Origin: Enhydrobacter sp.
Lineage (GTDB): Bacteria; Pseudomonadota; Alphaproteobacteria; Reyranellales; Reyranellaceae
Direction: 5' to 3'
DNA: 64,000 nt
NCBI RefSeq assembly: GCF_030246845.1
Contig: NZ_CP126889.1
Location: forward strand, 2,232,001 to 2,296,000
Shown: piece by piece, positions 17,407 to 25,117 of the stretch
Numbering within the stretch: the stretch's first letter is position 1
How the letters are laid out: each line of letters begins with the position of its first letter
Program-made: the position numbers and the translations under genes
The notes under the pieces: generated by a model
Seen by the model: the letters and a program-made list of their open reading frames with translations, nothing else
Told to the model about the DNA's origin: nothing
Database searches by the model: none

Positions 17407-19239
17407 ATGGCCGAGAGCAAGAACGATGCCACCCCCGGCACGGTCAATATCGGCGGCCGCGCCTATATCGTCATCGATCACGAGTACGACGTGGTGGTCG
17501 TGGGCGCGGGCGGCTCGGGCCTGCGCGCCACCTTCGGCATGGCGTCGAAGGGTCTGAAGACGGCCTGCATCACCAAGGTCTTCCCGACTCGCAGCCACAC
17601 CGTTTCGGCGCAGGGCGGCATCTCGGCGGCGCTGGGCAACATGGGGCCGGACGACTGGCGCTGGCACATGTACGACACCGTGAAGGGCTCCGATTGGCTC
17701 GGCGACCAGGACGCCATCGAATACATGTGCCGGGACGGCATTCCGGCGATCATCGAGCTCGAGCATTTCGGCGTGCCGTTCAGCCGCACGCCCGAGGGCA
17801 AGATCTACCAGCGGCCGTTCGGCGGCATGACGACCGAATACGGCAAAGGCATCGCCCAACGCACCTGCGCGGCGGCCGATCGCACCGGCCACGCCATGCT
17901 GCACACGCTTTACCAGCAGTCGCTGCGCAACCGCGCCGAGTTCTTCGTCGAGTATTTCGCGCTCGATCTCATCATGGACGAAGGCGTGTGCCGGGGCGTG
18001 ATGGCCTGGAACCTCGACGACGGCACCATCCACCGCTTCCGCGCCCACAAGACGGTGCTGGCGACGGGCGGTTACGGCCGCGCTTATTTCACCGCCACCT
18101 CGGCGCATACCTGCACGGGCGACGGCGGCGCCATGGTGCTGCGCGCCGGCCTGCCGACGCAGGACATGGAGTTCGTCCAGTTCCACCCCACCGGCATCTA
18201 TGGCGCAGGCTGCCTGATCACCGAGGGCGTGCGCGGCGAGGGCGGGTACGTCACCAACGGCAACGGCGAGCGCTTCATGGAGCGCTATGCGCCCTCGGCC
18301 AAGGATCTGGCCTCGCGCGACGTGGTCTCGCGCTCGATGACCATCGAGATCCGCGAGGGCCGCGGCTGCGGTCCCAACAAGGACTATATCGAGCTGCATG
18401 TCGAGCACCTCGATCCGAAGGTGATCCACGAGCGCCTGCCCGGCATCGCCGAGACCGCGCGGATTTTCGCCGGCGTCGACGTGACCCGTCAGCCGATCCC
18501 GATCCTGCCGACCTGCCACTACAACATGGGCGGTATCCCGACGAACTATCACTGCGAGGTGATGACGGTGAAGGACGGCGATCCGAACACCGCGGTGCCG
18601 GGCCTGATGGCTCTGGGCGAGGCGGCGTCGGTCAGCGTGCATGGCGCCAATCGGTTGGGCTCCAATTCTCTGCTCGAGCTCGTGGTCTTCGGCCGTTCCG
18701 CTGCCAATCGCGTCGGCGAAATGCTGACACCCGGCCAGCCGCACAAGCAGTTGCCGCACGCCGGCGAGGAGGCGATCGCGCGCCTTGACAAGCTGCGCCA
18801 CACCTCGGGTGGCACGCCGACGGCGCAACTGCGCACGCAGATGCAGCGCACCATGCAGAACGATTGTGCCGTCTTCCGTACCCAGCAAAGTCTCGACGAA
18901 GGCTGCGCCAATCTCGACAAGGTGTTCGCGGCGAAGTCCGATGTCCGGGTCAAGGATCGTTCGCTGATCTGGAACTCCGATCTCATGGAGACGCTGGAGT
19001 TCGAGAACCTTATCCTGCTGGCCCAGGCGACGATCCGCTCGGCCGCCAACCGCAAGGAAAGCCGTGGCGCGCATGCCCGCGAGGACTATCCCGAGCGCGA
19101 CGACAAGAACTGGCTGAAGCATACGGCGGTCTGGGTCGATGCCGAGACGGGCAAGACCCGCATCGACTACCGGCCGGTCAAGCTGCAGCCGATGAGCAAC
19201 GACGTTCAGTCCTTCCCGCCCAAGGCGCGGGTGTACTGA
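17407..19239 (+). CDS. sdhA: Succinate dehydrogenase flavoprotein subunit
   Basis: A 610-residue catalytic subunit. The FAD-binding motif [13 protein letters not shown] begins at about residue 29; His64 in [11 protein letters not shown] is the covalent FAD attachment site. The capping-domain block [20 protein letters not shown] and the active-site region [14 protein letters not shown] are intact. It oxidises succinate to fumarate on the cytoplasmic face of the inner membrane. The start at 17407 matches the family; longer frames upstream shadow sdhD. It is followed by sdhB after 27 bases. Confidence 0.96.
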   Translation: MAESKNDATPGTVNIGGRAYIVIDHEYDVVVVGAGGSGLRATFGMASKGLKTACITKVFPTRSHTVSAQGGISAALGNMGPDDWRWHMYDTVKGSDWLGDQDAIEYMCRDGIPAIIELEHFGVPFSRTPEGKIYQRPFGGMTTEYGKGIAQRTCAAADRTGHAMLHTLYQQSLRNRAEFFVEYFALDLIMDEGVCRGVMAWNLDDGTIHRFRAHKTVLATGGYGRAYFTATSAHTCTGDGGAMVLRAGLPTQDMEFVQFHPTGIYGAGCLITEGVRGEGGYVTNGNGERFMERYAPSAKDLASRDVVSRSMTIEIREGRGCGPNKDYIELHVEHLDPKVIHERLPGIAETARIFAGVDVTRQPIPILPTCHYNMGGIPTNYHCEVMTVKDGDPNTAVPGLMALGEAASVSVHGANRLGSNSLLELVVFGRSAANRVGEMLTPGQPHKQLPHAGEEAIARLDKLRHTSGGTPTAQLRTQMQRTMQNDCAVFRTQQSLDEGCANLDKVFAAKSDVRVKDRSLIWNSDLMETLEFENLILLAQATIRSAANRKESRGAHAREDYPERDDKNWLKHTAVWVDAETGKTRIDYRPVKLQPMSNDVQSFPPKARVY

Positions 19240-19266
19240 TCGCGACGGCTGTTTCGAGGGGAAGCG

Positions 19267-20046
19267 ATGGCTGAGTTTGCACTGCCCGCCAATTCGAAGA
19301 TCGGCGTGGGCGAAACCTACAAGGCGGCGGCGGGCACCAGGAACATCAAGACCTTCAAGGTCTATCGCTGGACCCAGGACGACGGCCGGAAGCCCAGGAT
19401 CGACACCTACGAGGTCGACATGGATGCCTGCGGTCCGATGGTCCTGGACGCGCTGATCAAGATCAAGAACGAGATCGACAGCTCGCTCACCTTCCGGCGG
19501 TCCTGCCGCGAGGGCGTGTGCGGCTCCTGCGCGATGAACATCGACGGCACCAACACGCTCGCCTGCACCAAGTACATTTCGGACGTGAAGGGCGACATCA
19601 AGATTTATCCGCTGCCGCACATGCCGGTGGTGAAGGATCTCGTGCCCGACCTCAACGTGCCCTATGCCCAGCTCGCTTCGATCGAGCCCTGGCTCAAGTC
19701 CAGCAGCCCGCCACCGACGCGCGAGCGCCTGCAGTCGCCGGAGGAACGCGCCAGGCTCGACGGACTGTGGGAGTGCATCCTCTGCTTCTGCTGCACGACC
19801 GCGTGTCCCAGCTACTGGTGGAGCGGCGACCGCTATCTCGGCCCTGCGATCCTGCTGCAGGCCTATCGCTGGCTGGCCGACAGCCGCGACGAGGCCAAGG
19901 GCGAGCGGCTCGACAATCTGGAGGATCCGTTCCGGCTCTATCGCTGCCACACGATCATGAACTGCACCAAGACCTGCCCCAAGGGCCTCAACCCGGCCAA
20001 GGCGATCGCCGAGATCAAGAAGCTGCTGGTCGAACGGACGATCTGA
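19267..20046 (+). CDS. sdhB: Succinate dehydrogenase iron-sulfur subunit
   Basis: A 259-residue subunit with all three clusters visible: 2Fe-2S (Cys80, Cys85, Cys88, Cys100), 4Fe-4S (Cys170, Cys173, Cys176 with Cys237) and 3Fe-4S (Cys180, Cys227, Cys233). The extra CCxxAC wording [11 protein letters not shown] is normal for SdhB. It carries electrons from FAD in SdhA to the quinone site. A GAGGGGAAGCG ribosome site precedes the ATG. Last gene of sdhCDAB; a long palindromic element follows its stop. Confidence 0.96.
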   Translation: MAEFALPANSKIGVGETYKAAAGTRNIKTFKVYRWTQDDGRKPRIDTYEVDMDACGPMVLDALIKIKNEIDSSLTFRRSCREGVCGSCAMNIDGTNTLACTKYISDVKGDIKIYPLPHMPVVKDLVPDLNVPYAQLASIEPWLKSSSPPPTRERLQSPEERARLDGLWECILCFCCTTACPSYWWSGDRYLGPAILLQAYRWLADSRDEAKGERLDNLEDPFRLYRCHTIMNCTKTCPKGLNPAKAIAEIKKLLVERTI

Positions 20047-20068
20047 GCTGTCCGTCGTCCAAAGTCCG

Positions 20069-20140
20069 CGTCATCCCGAGCATAGCGAGGGATCGTTGAT
20101 CGGCATCGACCAAAGATTCCTCGCTACGCCCGGAATGACA
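20069..20140. repeat. Dispersed palindromic intergenic element, copy A
   Basis: A 72-base imperfect palindrome. The left arm at 20069-20094 begins GTCATCCCGAGC (from 20070) and ends AGCGAGGGATC; the right arm at 20114-20140 is its reverse complement with about four mismatches; the 19-base centre may pair weakly on itself. It sits between the convergent genes sdhB and serine hydrolase. A second copy lies at 48845-48915. It may act as a two-way terminator or be a REP/MITE-like repeat. Confidence 0.75.
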
Positions 20141-20157
20141 CCAGCTGGATGGGAACA

Positions 20158-21762
20158 TTAGCCGACCCTCTCGAACCGCATGCTCTTGATGCGGCCTGTC
20201 GAGACGACGAGGGCGACGATCCTGCCGCTGCGGTCACGCTCGAGGCGAGCGAGCTGTGTGATGGCGAGCCAGTTGCCCGGCGTGGCGATATCGACGGTGT
20301 CGGCGTCGATGCCGGTGATCGGCCAGGGCGCCCCGCCCGCGATCAAGGGGCCGCTGACATGCGCCACAAATCCGCCGCCCTGCCGTTCGATGCGCCACGT
20401 CGCGCCGGTATCAGCCGACGCATAGGTTCCGGCGATGGCTGCCGGAACCGCCTTGCGTCGGCCGAGCTCGCGGAAGGTCAGGATGCGGCCGGCACCCAGA
20501 TCGACGCTCAGCGTGCCGTTGCGACCGGGCTTCAGCATGAACTCGAACGAGCCGCGCTCGGCGCCGAGCCAGCCGTCGGCGCGACGTCCCAGCGCGAAGG
20601 GCAGGCCGTTCTGCGTGACCGTCGGCTCGCCGTTGTGCCAGGCCAGCTCGAACAGTGACGGCTCCTCCGCGTTGAACCAGGTGCCGGCAAGCGGCTTGAT
20701 CTCCTTCTCCTCGATCGGCGCCGGCGCGGATGCGAGGCGCCTGTCGCCGGCGAGCGCTTCCGCCGCGATCGTATGGGCGAGCCGCCACGGATCGATGCTG
20801 CCGAGGTTGGCGATCACCACGACCGTGAGGCCGGCGGCCGGCACGCGCAGGAACTCGGTGCGGAAGCCGGGCCACAGCCCGCCATGACCCACTGTCTCGA
20901 GGCCGCGCACCTCGCCCACGGCGACGCCGCGGCGGTAGGCGTTGGCGTGGCCGCCGGTGAGCGGCTGGCTGGCGGCGAGCGCCGTCGGCAGGCTCTTGCC
21001 CAGCACCGGCGCGTCGAAGTGCCGCGACCAGATCAGCAGATCCTCGACCGTCGAGGTGAGGCCGCCTTCACCGCCCTGCGGATAGGCATGGCCGGCGCGC
21101 CGGAAGCCCTGGCCCGCATCGCCGAGATAGGCGGTCGCGAGGCCGGGAATCACCGTGTCGATCTCCGCCGCGAGCATCGTGCTGGTCATGCCGAGCGGCT
21201 GGAAGATGCGCTCGGCCAGCACCTCGCCCAGCTTCCGCTTGGTGATTTTCTCGATGATGCGGCCGAGCAGCAGGAAATTGGTGTTGCTGTAGAGGAAGCG
21301 GCTGCCCGGTGCGAAGTTGAGATGGCGGTTGCGCCTGCAGGCGGCGAACAGGTCGTCCGGCCGCGCCGGCTTGTCGAGCCCATGACCGCCCAGCCGCAGG
21401 AGTTCGAGGAAGTCCGGCAGGCCGCTCGTGTTGCGCATCATCTGATCGATCGTGACCGGCAACGGCGGCAGCTCCGGGAGGTACTTGTGCGGCGGATCGG
21501 AGAGCTCGAGCTTGCCTTCCGCCGCCAGCATCAGCGCGGCGGTGACGGTGAACTGCTTGCTGACGGAGGCGATACGAAAGCGCGTCTGCAGGGTGATCGG
21601 CACGCCGAGCTCGATGCTGGCGAGCCCGTAACCCTTGCAGATCTCGACCGAGCCATCGCGCATGACCCCGACGACGGCGCCCGGCGACCCGGGCAAGGCA
21701 TAGCGGGCGAACAGCGCGTCGATGCGACGTTCGAGGGCGACGGTCTCGATCGATTTCGGCAT
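20158..21762 (-). CDS. Class C beta-lactamase-fold serine hydrolase, D-aminopeptidase-like
   Basis: A 534-residue penicillin-binding-fold hydrolase. The nucleophile motif SxxK is Ser66-Val-Ser-Lys69; the YxN motif is Tyr158-Ser-Asn160; the third motif is His293-Gly-Gly. After the catalytic domain (about 1-340) come roughly 190 residues of beta-rich sequence, as in D-aminopeptidase DAP, which has two extra C-terminal domains. It probably hydrolyses D-amino-acid amides, peptides or small esters. No signal peptide is seen, so it is probably cytoplasmic. The start at 21762 fits the family; the frame is open to 22371 but only as the shadow of the divergent enoyl-CoA hydratase gene. Confidence 0.88.
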   Translation of the reverse strand: MPKSIETVALERRIDALFARYALPGSPGAVVGVMRDGSVEICKGYGLASIELGVPITLQTRFRIASVSKQFTVTAALMLAAEGKLELSDPPHKYLPELPPLPVTIDQMMRNTSGLPDFLELLRLGGHGLDKPARPDDLFAACRRNRHLNFAPGSRFLYSNTNFLLLGRIIEKITKRKLGEVLAERIFQPLGMTSTMLAAEIDTVIPGLATAYLGDAGQGFRRAGHAYPQGGEGGLTSTVEDLLIWSRHFDAPVLGKSLPTALAASQPLTGGHANAYRRGVAVGEVRGLETVGHGGLWPGFRTEFLRVPAAGLTVVVIANLGSIDPWRLAHTIAAEALAGDRRLASAPAPIEEKEIKPLAGTWFNAEEPSLFELAWHNGEPTVTQNGLPFALGRRADGWLGAERGSFEFMLKPGRNGTLSVDLGAGRILTFRELGRRKAVPAAIAGTYASADTGATWRIERQGGGFVAHVSGPLIAGGAPWPITGIDADTVDIATPGNWLAITQLARLERDRSGRIVALVVSTGRIKSMRFERVG

Positions 21763-21841
21763 GAAAACAAGTGAAGCCCGACCCGCTCGCCGTTGTAAAG
21801 CCGCGGCGCTACCGTCCCATGCGACAATCGTGGAGGAACGC

Positions 21842-22651
21842 ATGGAGCGGCGCTTCGTCAGCATCGAGAAGGGACTTGGCCCGCAAGGCCGCATTGCCGT
21901 CGTGCGTTTCGACCGCGGCGACAACATCAATGCGCTGAGCCAGCAGGCGATGCGCGAGCTGCGCGACGTGCCACGCGACTTCGAGGACGATCTCGAGACG
22001 TCGGTCGTGATCCTCACGGGCTCCGCCAAGGCCTTCTCGGCGGGCTTCGACCTCAAGGACCCGGAAGCCTGGCAGGGCAAGCCTTTGCCGATCGGCGAGC
22101 GTATCCATCGCCAGCGTCTGGGACCGAGGCTGTGCAAGGCCTGGCAGGACATGGACCAGGTGACGATTGCCGCCATCGAGGGCCATTGCATCGGCGGCGG
22201 CGCGGCGCTGGTGGTCGCGCTCGACTTCCGCTTTTGCGGCAGGAGCGCGCACTTCCGCATTCCCGAGGTAGAGCTCGGCATGAACATGAGCTGGGGCTCG
22301 ATTCCGCGGATGCTGGCGCTGATGGGCCCCGCTCGCACCAAGCAGGCCGTCATCCTGGCATCGGACCGCATCGGCGCCGCCGAGGCGCTCGAATGGCGAC
22401 TGGTCGAGAAAGTCGTCGAGGACGGTCAGGCGCTCGCTGCGGCGCTGGCCTTCGCCGAGCGCATCGCCTGCCAGCCGCCGATTCCGCTGCGCATGACCAA
22501 GCTTTCGGTCAACCGGCTGGCCCACGCGCTCGACGACCTCGCGGCCCATATGGATGCCGACCAGAACGTGCTGACCGGCCTCACCGAGGATTACAAGGAA
22601 GGCACCTCCGCCTTCCGCGAGAAACGCAAGCCGAGATTCAAGGGCCGTTAG
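21842..22651 (+). CDS. Enoyl-CoA hydratase/isomerase (crotonase family)
   Basis: A 269-residue crotonase-fold protein. The oxyanion-hole region KAFSAGFDLKD and the AAIEGHCIGGGAALVVALDFRF block are typical. In the second catalytic segment the sequence IPEVELGMNMSWGSIPRM contains Glu at the first position (PEVELG), but the second crotonase glutamate position is not obvious, so it could be a hydratase, isomerase or another crotonase activity. A GTGGAGGAACGC site fixes the ATG at 21842. It is divergent from the serine hydrolase gene, and its last 14 bases overlap the end of the opposite DUF1289 gene. Confidence 0.9.
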   Translation: MERRFVSIEKGLGPQGRIAVVRFDRGDNINALSQQAMRELRDVPRDFEDDLETSVVILTGSAKAFSAGFDLKDPEAWQGKPLPIGERIHRQRLGPRLCKAWQDMDQVTIAAIEGHCIGGGAALVVALDFRFCGRSAHFRIPEVELGMNMSWGSIPRMLALMGPARTKQAVILASDRIGAAEALEWRLVEKVVEDGQALAAALAFAERIACQPPIPLRMTKLSVNRLAHALDDLAAHMDADQNVLTGLTEDYKEGTSAFREKRKPRFKGR

Positions 22652-22835
22652 TGCGGCCCGGCAGCTCTGCGAGGATGCGGCGGCGTTCGGCGTCGTCCAT
22701 GATCACCCAGCGGCCGATCTCGTCGATCGTGCGCTTGCAGCCGATGCAGTAGGGGCTGCCCGGCTCGATCGTGCAGACGCCGATGCAGGGCGAGATCACC
22801 CGCGGCGGCCGGGGCGGCGGCGGGATCTTGCGCAT
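22638..22835 (-). CDS. DUF1289 small cysteine protein
   Basis: A 65-residue protein with the DUF1289 pattern PCIGVCTIEPGSPYCIGCKR: four cysteines in CxxxC and CxxC pairs, suggesting metal or Fe-S binding, then a conserved RTIDEIGRW block. Function is unknown in the family; Fe-S biogenesis or redox roles are often proposed. It lies six bases downstream of phaR and is probably co-transcribed with it. Its 3' end overlaps the convergent enoyl-CoA hydratase gene by 14 bases. Confidence 0.88.
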   Translation of the reverse strand: MRKIPPPPRPPRVISPCIGVCTIEPGSPYCIGCKRTIDEIGRWVIMDDAERRRILAELPGRTNGP

Positions 22836-22841
22836 CCCGCG

Positions 22842-23483
22842 TCAGGATTTCTTGCTGAGCTCCGCGAGCTGGCTCTGCAGCTCATTGAGCTTGCGCTTCA
22901 GATCGTCGATCGCCTCGTCCTTGTCGGCCGCCGTGGTGGACGAGGCGGGCTTCGACTCGGCGCTGCCGTTGGTGTGCGGCGGCGTCCCCGTGGAGGGGCT
23001 CTGTCCGGCACCGAACGGATTGAACATGCGCATCGCCTGCTCGAACATCGCCATGTTCTGCTTGCCCATCGACTCGAACTGCTGGAACGGGTTGAAGCCG
23101 AAGGCATTCTGCAGGTAGCGCCGCATCTGCTCCTGGTTGCGCGCGAACTGGGTCATCGACATCTCGAGATACTGCGGCACCACGCCCTGCAGGCTGTCGC
23201 CGTAGAAGGAGATGAGCTGGCGCAGGAAGGAGATCGGCAGCAGCGTCTGGCCGCCCTTGCTCTCTTCCTCGAAGATGATCTGGGTCAGGACCGAGCGGGT
23301 TATGTCGTCGCCGGTCTTGGCGTCGTAGACGACGAAGTCGGTCTTGTCCTTCACCATCTGCGACAGGTGGTCGAGAGTGACATAGGCCGAGGTGGCGGTG
23401 TTGTAGAGCCGCCGGTTCGCATACTTCTTGATGACGACGGGGGCCGGCTTGGGGCCGCTCTCCGATGCTGCCTGCTCGGCCAT
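22842..23483 (-). CDS. phaR: Polyhydroxyalkanoate synthesis repressor PhaR
   Basis: A 213-residue PHA-responsive repressor. The N-terminal DNA-binding domain holds the hallmark VIKKYANRRLYNT (about 17-29); two PHB-accumulation repeats follow (TLLPISFLRQLISFYGDSLQ, then the PQYLEMSM block), and the C-terminus ends in a coiled coil (AIDDLKRKLNELQSQLAEL). PhaR binds PHA granules and releases phasin/pha promoters when polymer accumulates. I choose the ATG at 23483 because AGAGGAG lies upstream; ATG 23522 would add 13 residues. It is divergent from the PhaE-like gene and phaC, so the 147-base gap is a likely PhaR target. Confidence 0.93.
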   Translation of the reverse strand: MAEQAASESGPKPAPVVIKKYANRRLYNTATSAYVTLDHLSQMVKDKTDFVVYDAKTGDDITRSVLTQIIFEEESKGGQTLLPISFLRQLISFYGDSLQGVVPQYLEMSMTQFARNQEQMRRYLQNAFGFNPFQQFESMGKQNMAMFEQAMRMFNPFGAGQSPSTGTPPHTNGSAESKPASSTTAADKDEAIDDLKRKLNELQSQLAELSKKS

Positions 23484-23630
23484 ACGCTGCGCTCCTCTGC
23501 CGTACGCTGAACGCTCGTTCATTGCCAGCCCGGCGACCTTAGCGCCGATACCGCAGTGCGACAAGTAAGCTGAGCGCCTGCACAAGGAGCGCCGGCGAAA
23601 CCACCGGCCGTGACGCGCTATACTGGGTCA

Positions 23631-23972
23631 ATGGTCTCGGACAATGACGATCCGTCGGGCGAGTTCGACCGGCTGGCCCGGCGGTACCTCGATCTGTGGC
23701 AAAGCCAGCTTTCCGGCCTGGCGGCCGACCCGGCGCTGACCGAGCAGATCGTCCGCCTGTTCGGGGCCGCCAATGCGCAGGTTGCGTCCGCGATACAGGC
23801 CGCCCAAGCTGGACCAAATGCCGCCGACACCGCCTCCGGCCGCGCGTCTGGGACCGCGCCCCCTGCCGCTGCATCTGGGCACGGCCCTGATGACCTGGGC
23901 GAGCTGCGAAAACGCATGGCAGCTCTGGAAGCGCGGATCGCCGAGCTCGAGGCCAAACTCGGGTCCTCCTGA
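23631..23972 (+). CDS. Short PhaE-like PHA synthase accessory protein
   Basis: A 113-residue acidic protein directly before phaC (16 bases). Residues 10-55 look helical (EFDRLARRYLDLWQSQLSGL, then an amphipathic segment); 60-88 is an Ala/Gly/Pro-rich linker; 90-113 is a clear coiled coil (LGELRKRMAALEARIAELEA). Position and C-terminal coiled coil recall PhaE, the partner of class III PhaC, but PhaE is normally about three times longer, so this may be a reduced PhaE or a PhaM-like activator. A TATACT box at 23619-23624 lies seven bases before the ATG, which would put the transcript start at or near the A of the ATG (leaderless); GTG 23610 is an alternative start. The assignment rests on context. 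Confidence 0.6.
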   Translation: MVSDNDDPSGEFDRLARRYLDLWQSQLSGLAADPALTEQIVRLFGAANAQVASAIQAAQAGPNAADTASGRASGTAPPAAASGHGPDDLGELRKRMAALEARIAELEAKLGSS

Positions 23973-23988
23973 GCGCTTCGCCGCCCTG

Positions 23989-25080
23989 ATGGCGGAAGTC
24001 GACGCCCTGGAGCGCCGGGCTGGCGCCGGGAAGTTCGAGGCATCGCTTCATCGCGAAATCGGGCGCCGGATGGCGCGGCTGGCCGACGGGGTGCTTGCCT
24101 ATCGCGGCCACCCCGTGCGCCGCATGCTGGACGAGCCGCCGACCGTCTGGCGCGAGGGCGAAACGCGCCTGCTCGATTTCGGCGCGACCGACCGCGCGGC
24201 CCGGTCCAGGACGGCGCGCGCGGTGCTGGTCGTGCCGTCGTTGATCAATCGCTGGGAAGTGCTCGATCTCACGGCTGAGAAGAGCCTGTTGCGTGCCATG
24301 GCGGCCGAAGGGCTGCGGCCCTATCTGGTCGACTGGGGCACGCCCCGTGCCGAGGAACGTGACTTCGATCTGGCGGCCTACGTCGCCCGCCTCGACCGCG
24401 CGCTTGCTTTCGTTGCCAGGCGGGCCCGTCGTCGGCCGGCGGTCATGGGCTACTGCATGGGTGGCACGCTGTCGGTGGCGCTGGCGGCGCTGCGGCCGCG
24501 CCGGCTCGCCGGGCTCGCGCTGCTGGCGGCGCCGTGGGATTTCCATGCCGACAAGACCGGCCATGCCTTCCTGCTGTCGACCGGTCCGCTGCTGGCCGAC
24601 CTTGCGGACAAGGCGGGAGAGCTTCCTGTCGATATCTTGCAGACGCTCTTCTGGTCGCTCGATCCTTGGCTGGCGATGAAGAAGTTCGGGCGGTTCCTCG
24701 GCCTCGACCAGCGAAGCGATCAGGCCGGCGAGTTCGTGCTCCTGGAGGATTGGCTGAACGGCGGCGCGCCGCTCGCCGGACCGGTTGCCCGCGAATGCCT
24801 GATCGGGTGGTACGGCGACAACCTTCCCGGCACCGGTCGGTGGATCGTCGACGGTCGGCACATCGTGCCGCGCAAGATCAACACGCCTGCTTTGGTCATG
24901 ATCCCTTCGGGCGACCGGATCGTGCCGCCGCGCTCGGCTGCCGCGCTCGCCGATCCGGAGCGGGGCCTCCCCAACGCGATCCGCCTCGAGCTGCCGCTCG
25001 GCCATATCGGCATGGTGGTGAGCAGTCGCGCCCGCGAGCTCTGCTGGAGGCCATTGATCGACTGGCTGAAGGCTCGGTGA
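23989..25080 (+). CDS. phaC: Class III-type poly(3-hydroxyalkanoate) synthase PhaC
   Basis: A 363-residue alpha/beta-hydrolase-fold PHA synthase, the length of class III PhaC (class I is near 600). The lipase-like box is GYCMGG with Cys156 as nucleophile; Asp309 (SGDRIVPP) and His339 (PLGHIGMVV) complete the triad. It polymerises (R)-3-hydroxyacyl-CoA into granules. The frame is open upstream, overlapping the PhaE-like gene in another frame, but those residues are low-complexity, so ATG 23989 is preferred. Class III enzymes need a PhaE subunit; the only candidate nearby is the short upstream protein. Confidence 0.9.
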   Translation: MAEVDALERRAGAGKFEASLHREIGRRMARLADGVLAYRGHPVRRMLDEPPTVWREGETRLLDFGATDRAARSRTARAVLVVPSLINRWEVLDLTAEKSLLRAMAAEGLRPYLVDWGTPRAEERDFDLAAYVARLDRALAFVARRARRRPAVMGYCMGGTLSVALAALRPRRLAGLALLAAPWDFHADKTGHAFLLSTGPLLADLADKAGELPVDILQTLFWSLDPWLAMKKFGRFLGLDQRSDQAGEFVLLEDWLNGGAPLAGPVARECLIGWYGDNLPGTGRWIVDGRHIVPRKINTPALVMIPSGDRIVPPRSAAALADPERGLPNAIRLELPLGHIGMVVSSRARELCWRPLIDWLKAR

Positions 25081-25117
25081 TGGAGCGCAAACCGGCGGGC
25101 CGGGCGGAGATGGACAG

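Noticed and set aside
17293..19950. Minus-strand open frame of about 885 codons over sdhA and sdhB
   Set aside because: Antisense shadow of two certain genes; composition is not protein-like.
20158..22371. Extended start for the serine hydrolase giving 737 residues
   Set aside because: The extra 200 residues lie antisense to the enoyl-CoA hydratase gene and lack family similarity; ATG 21762 fits.
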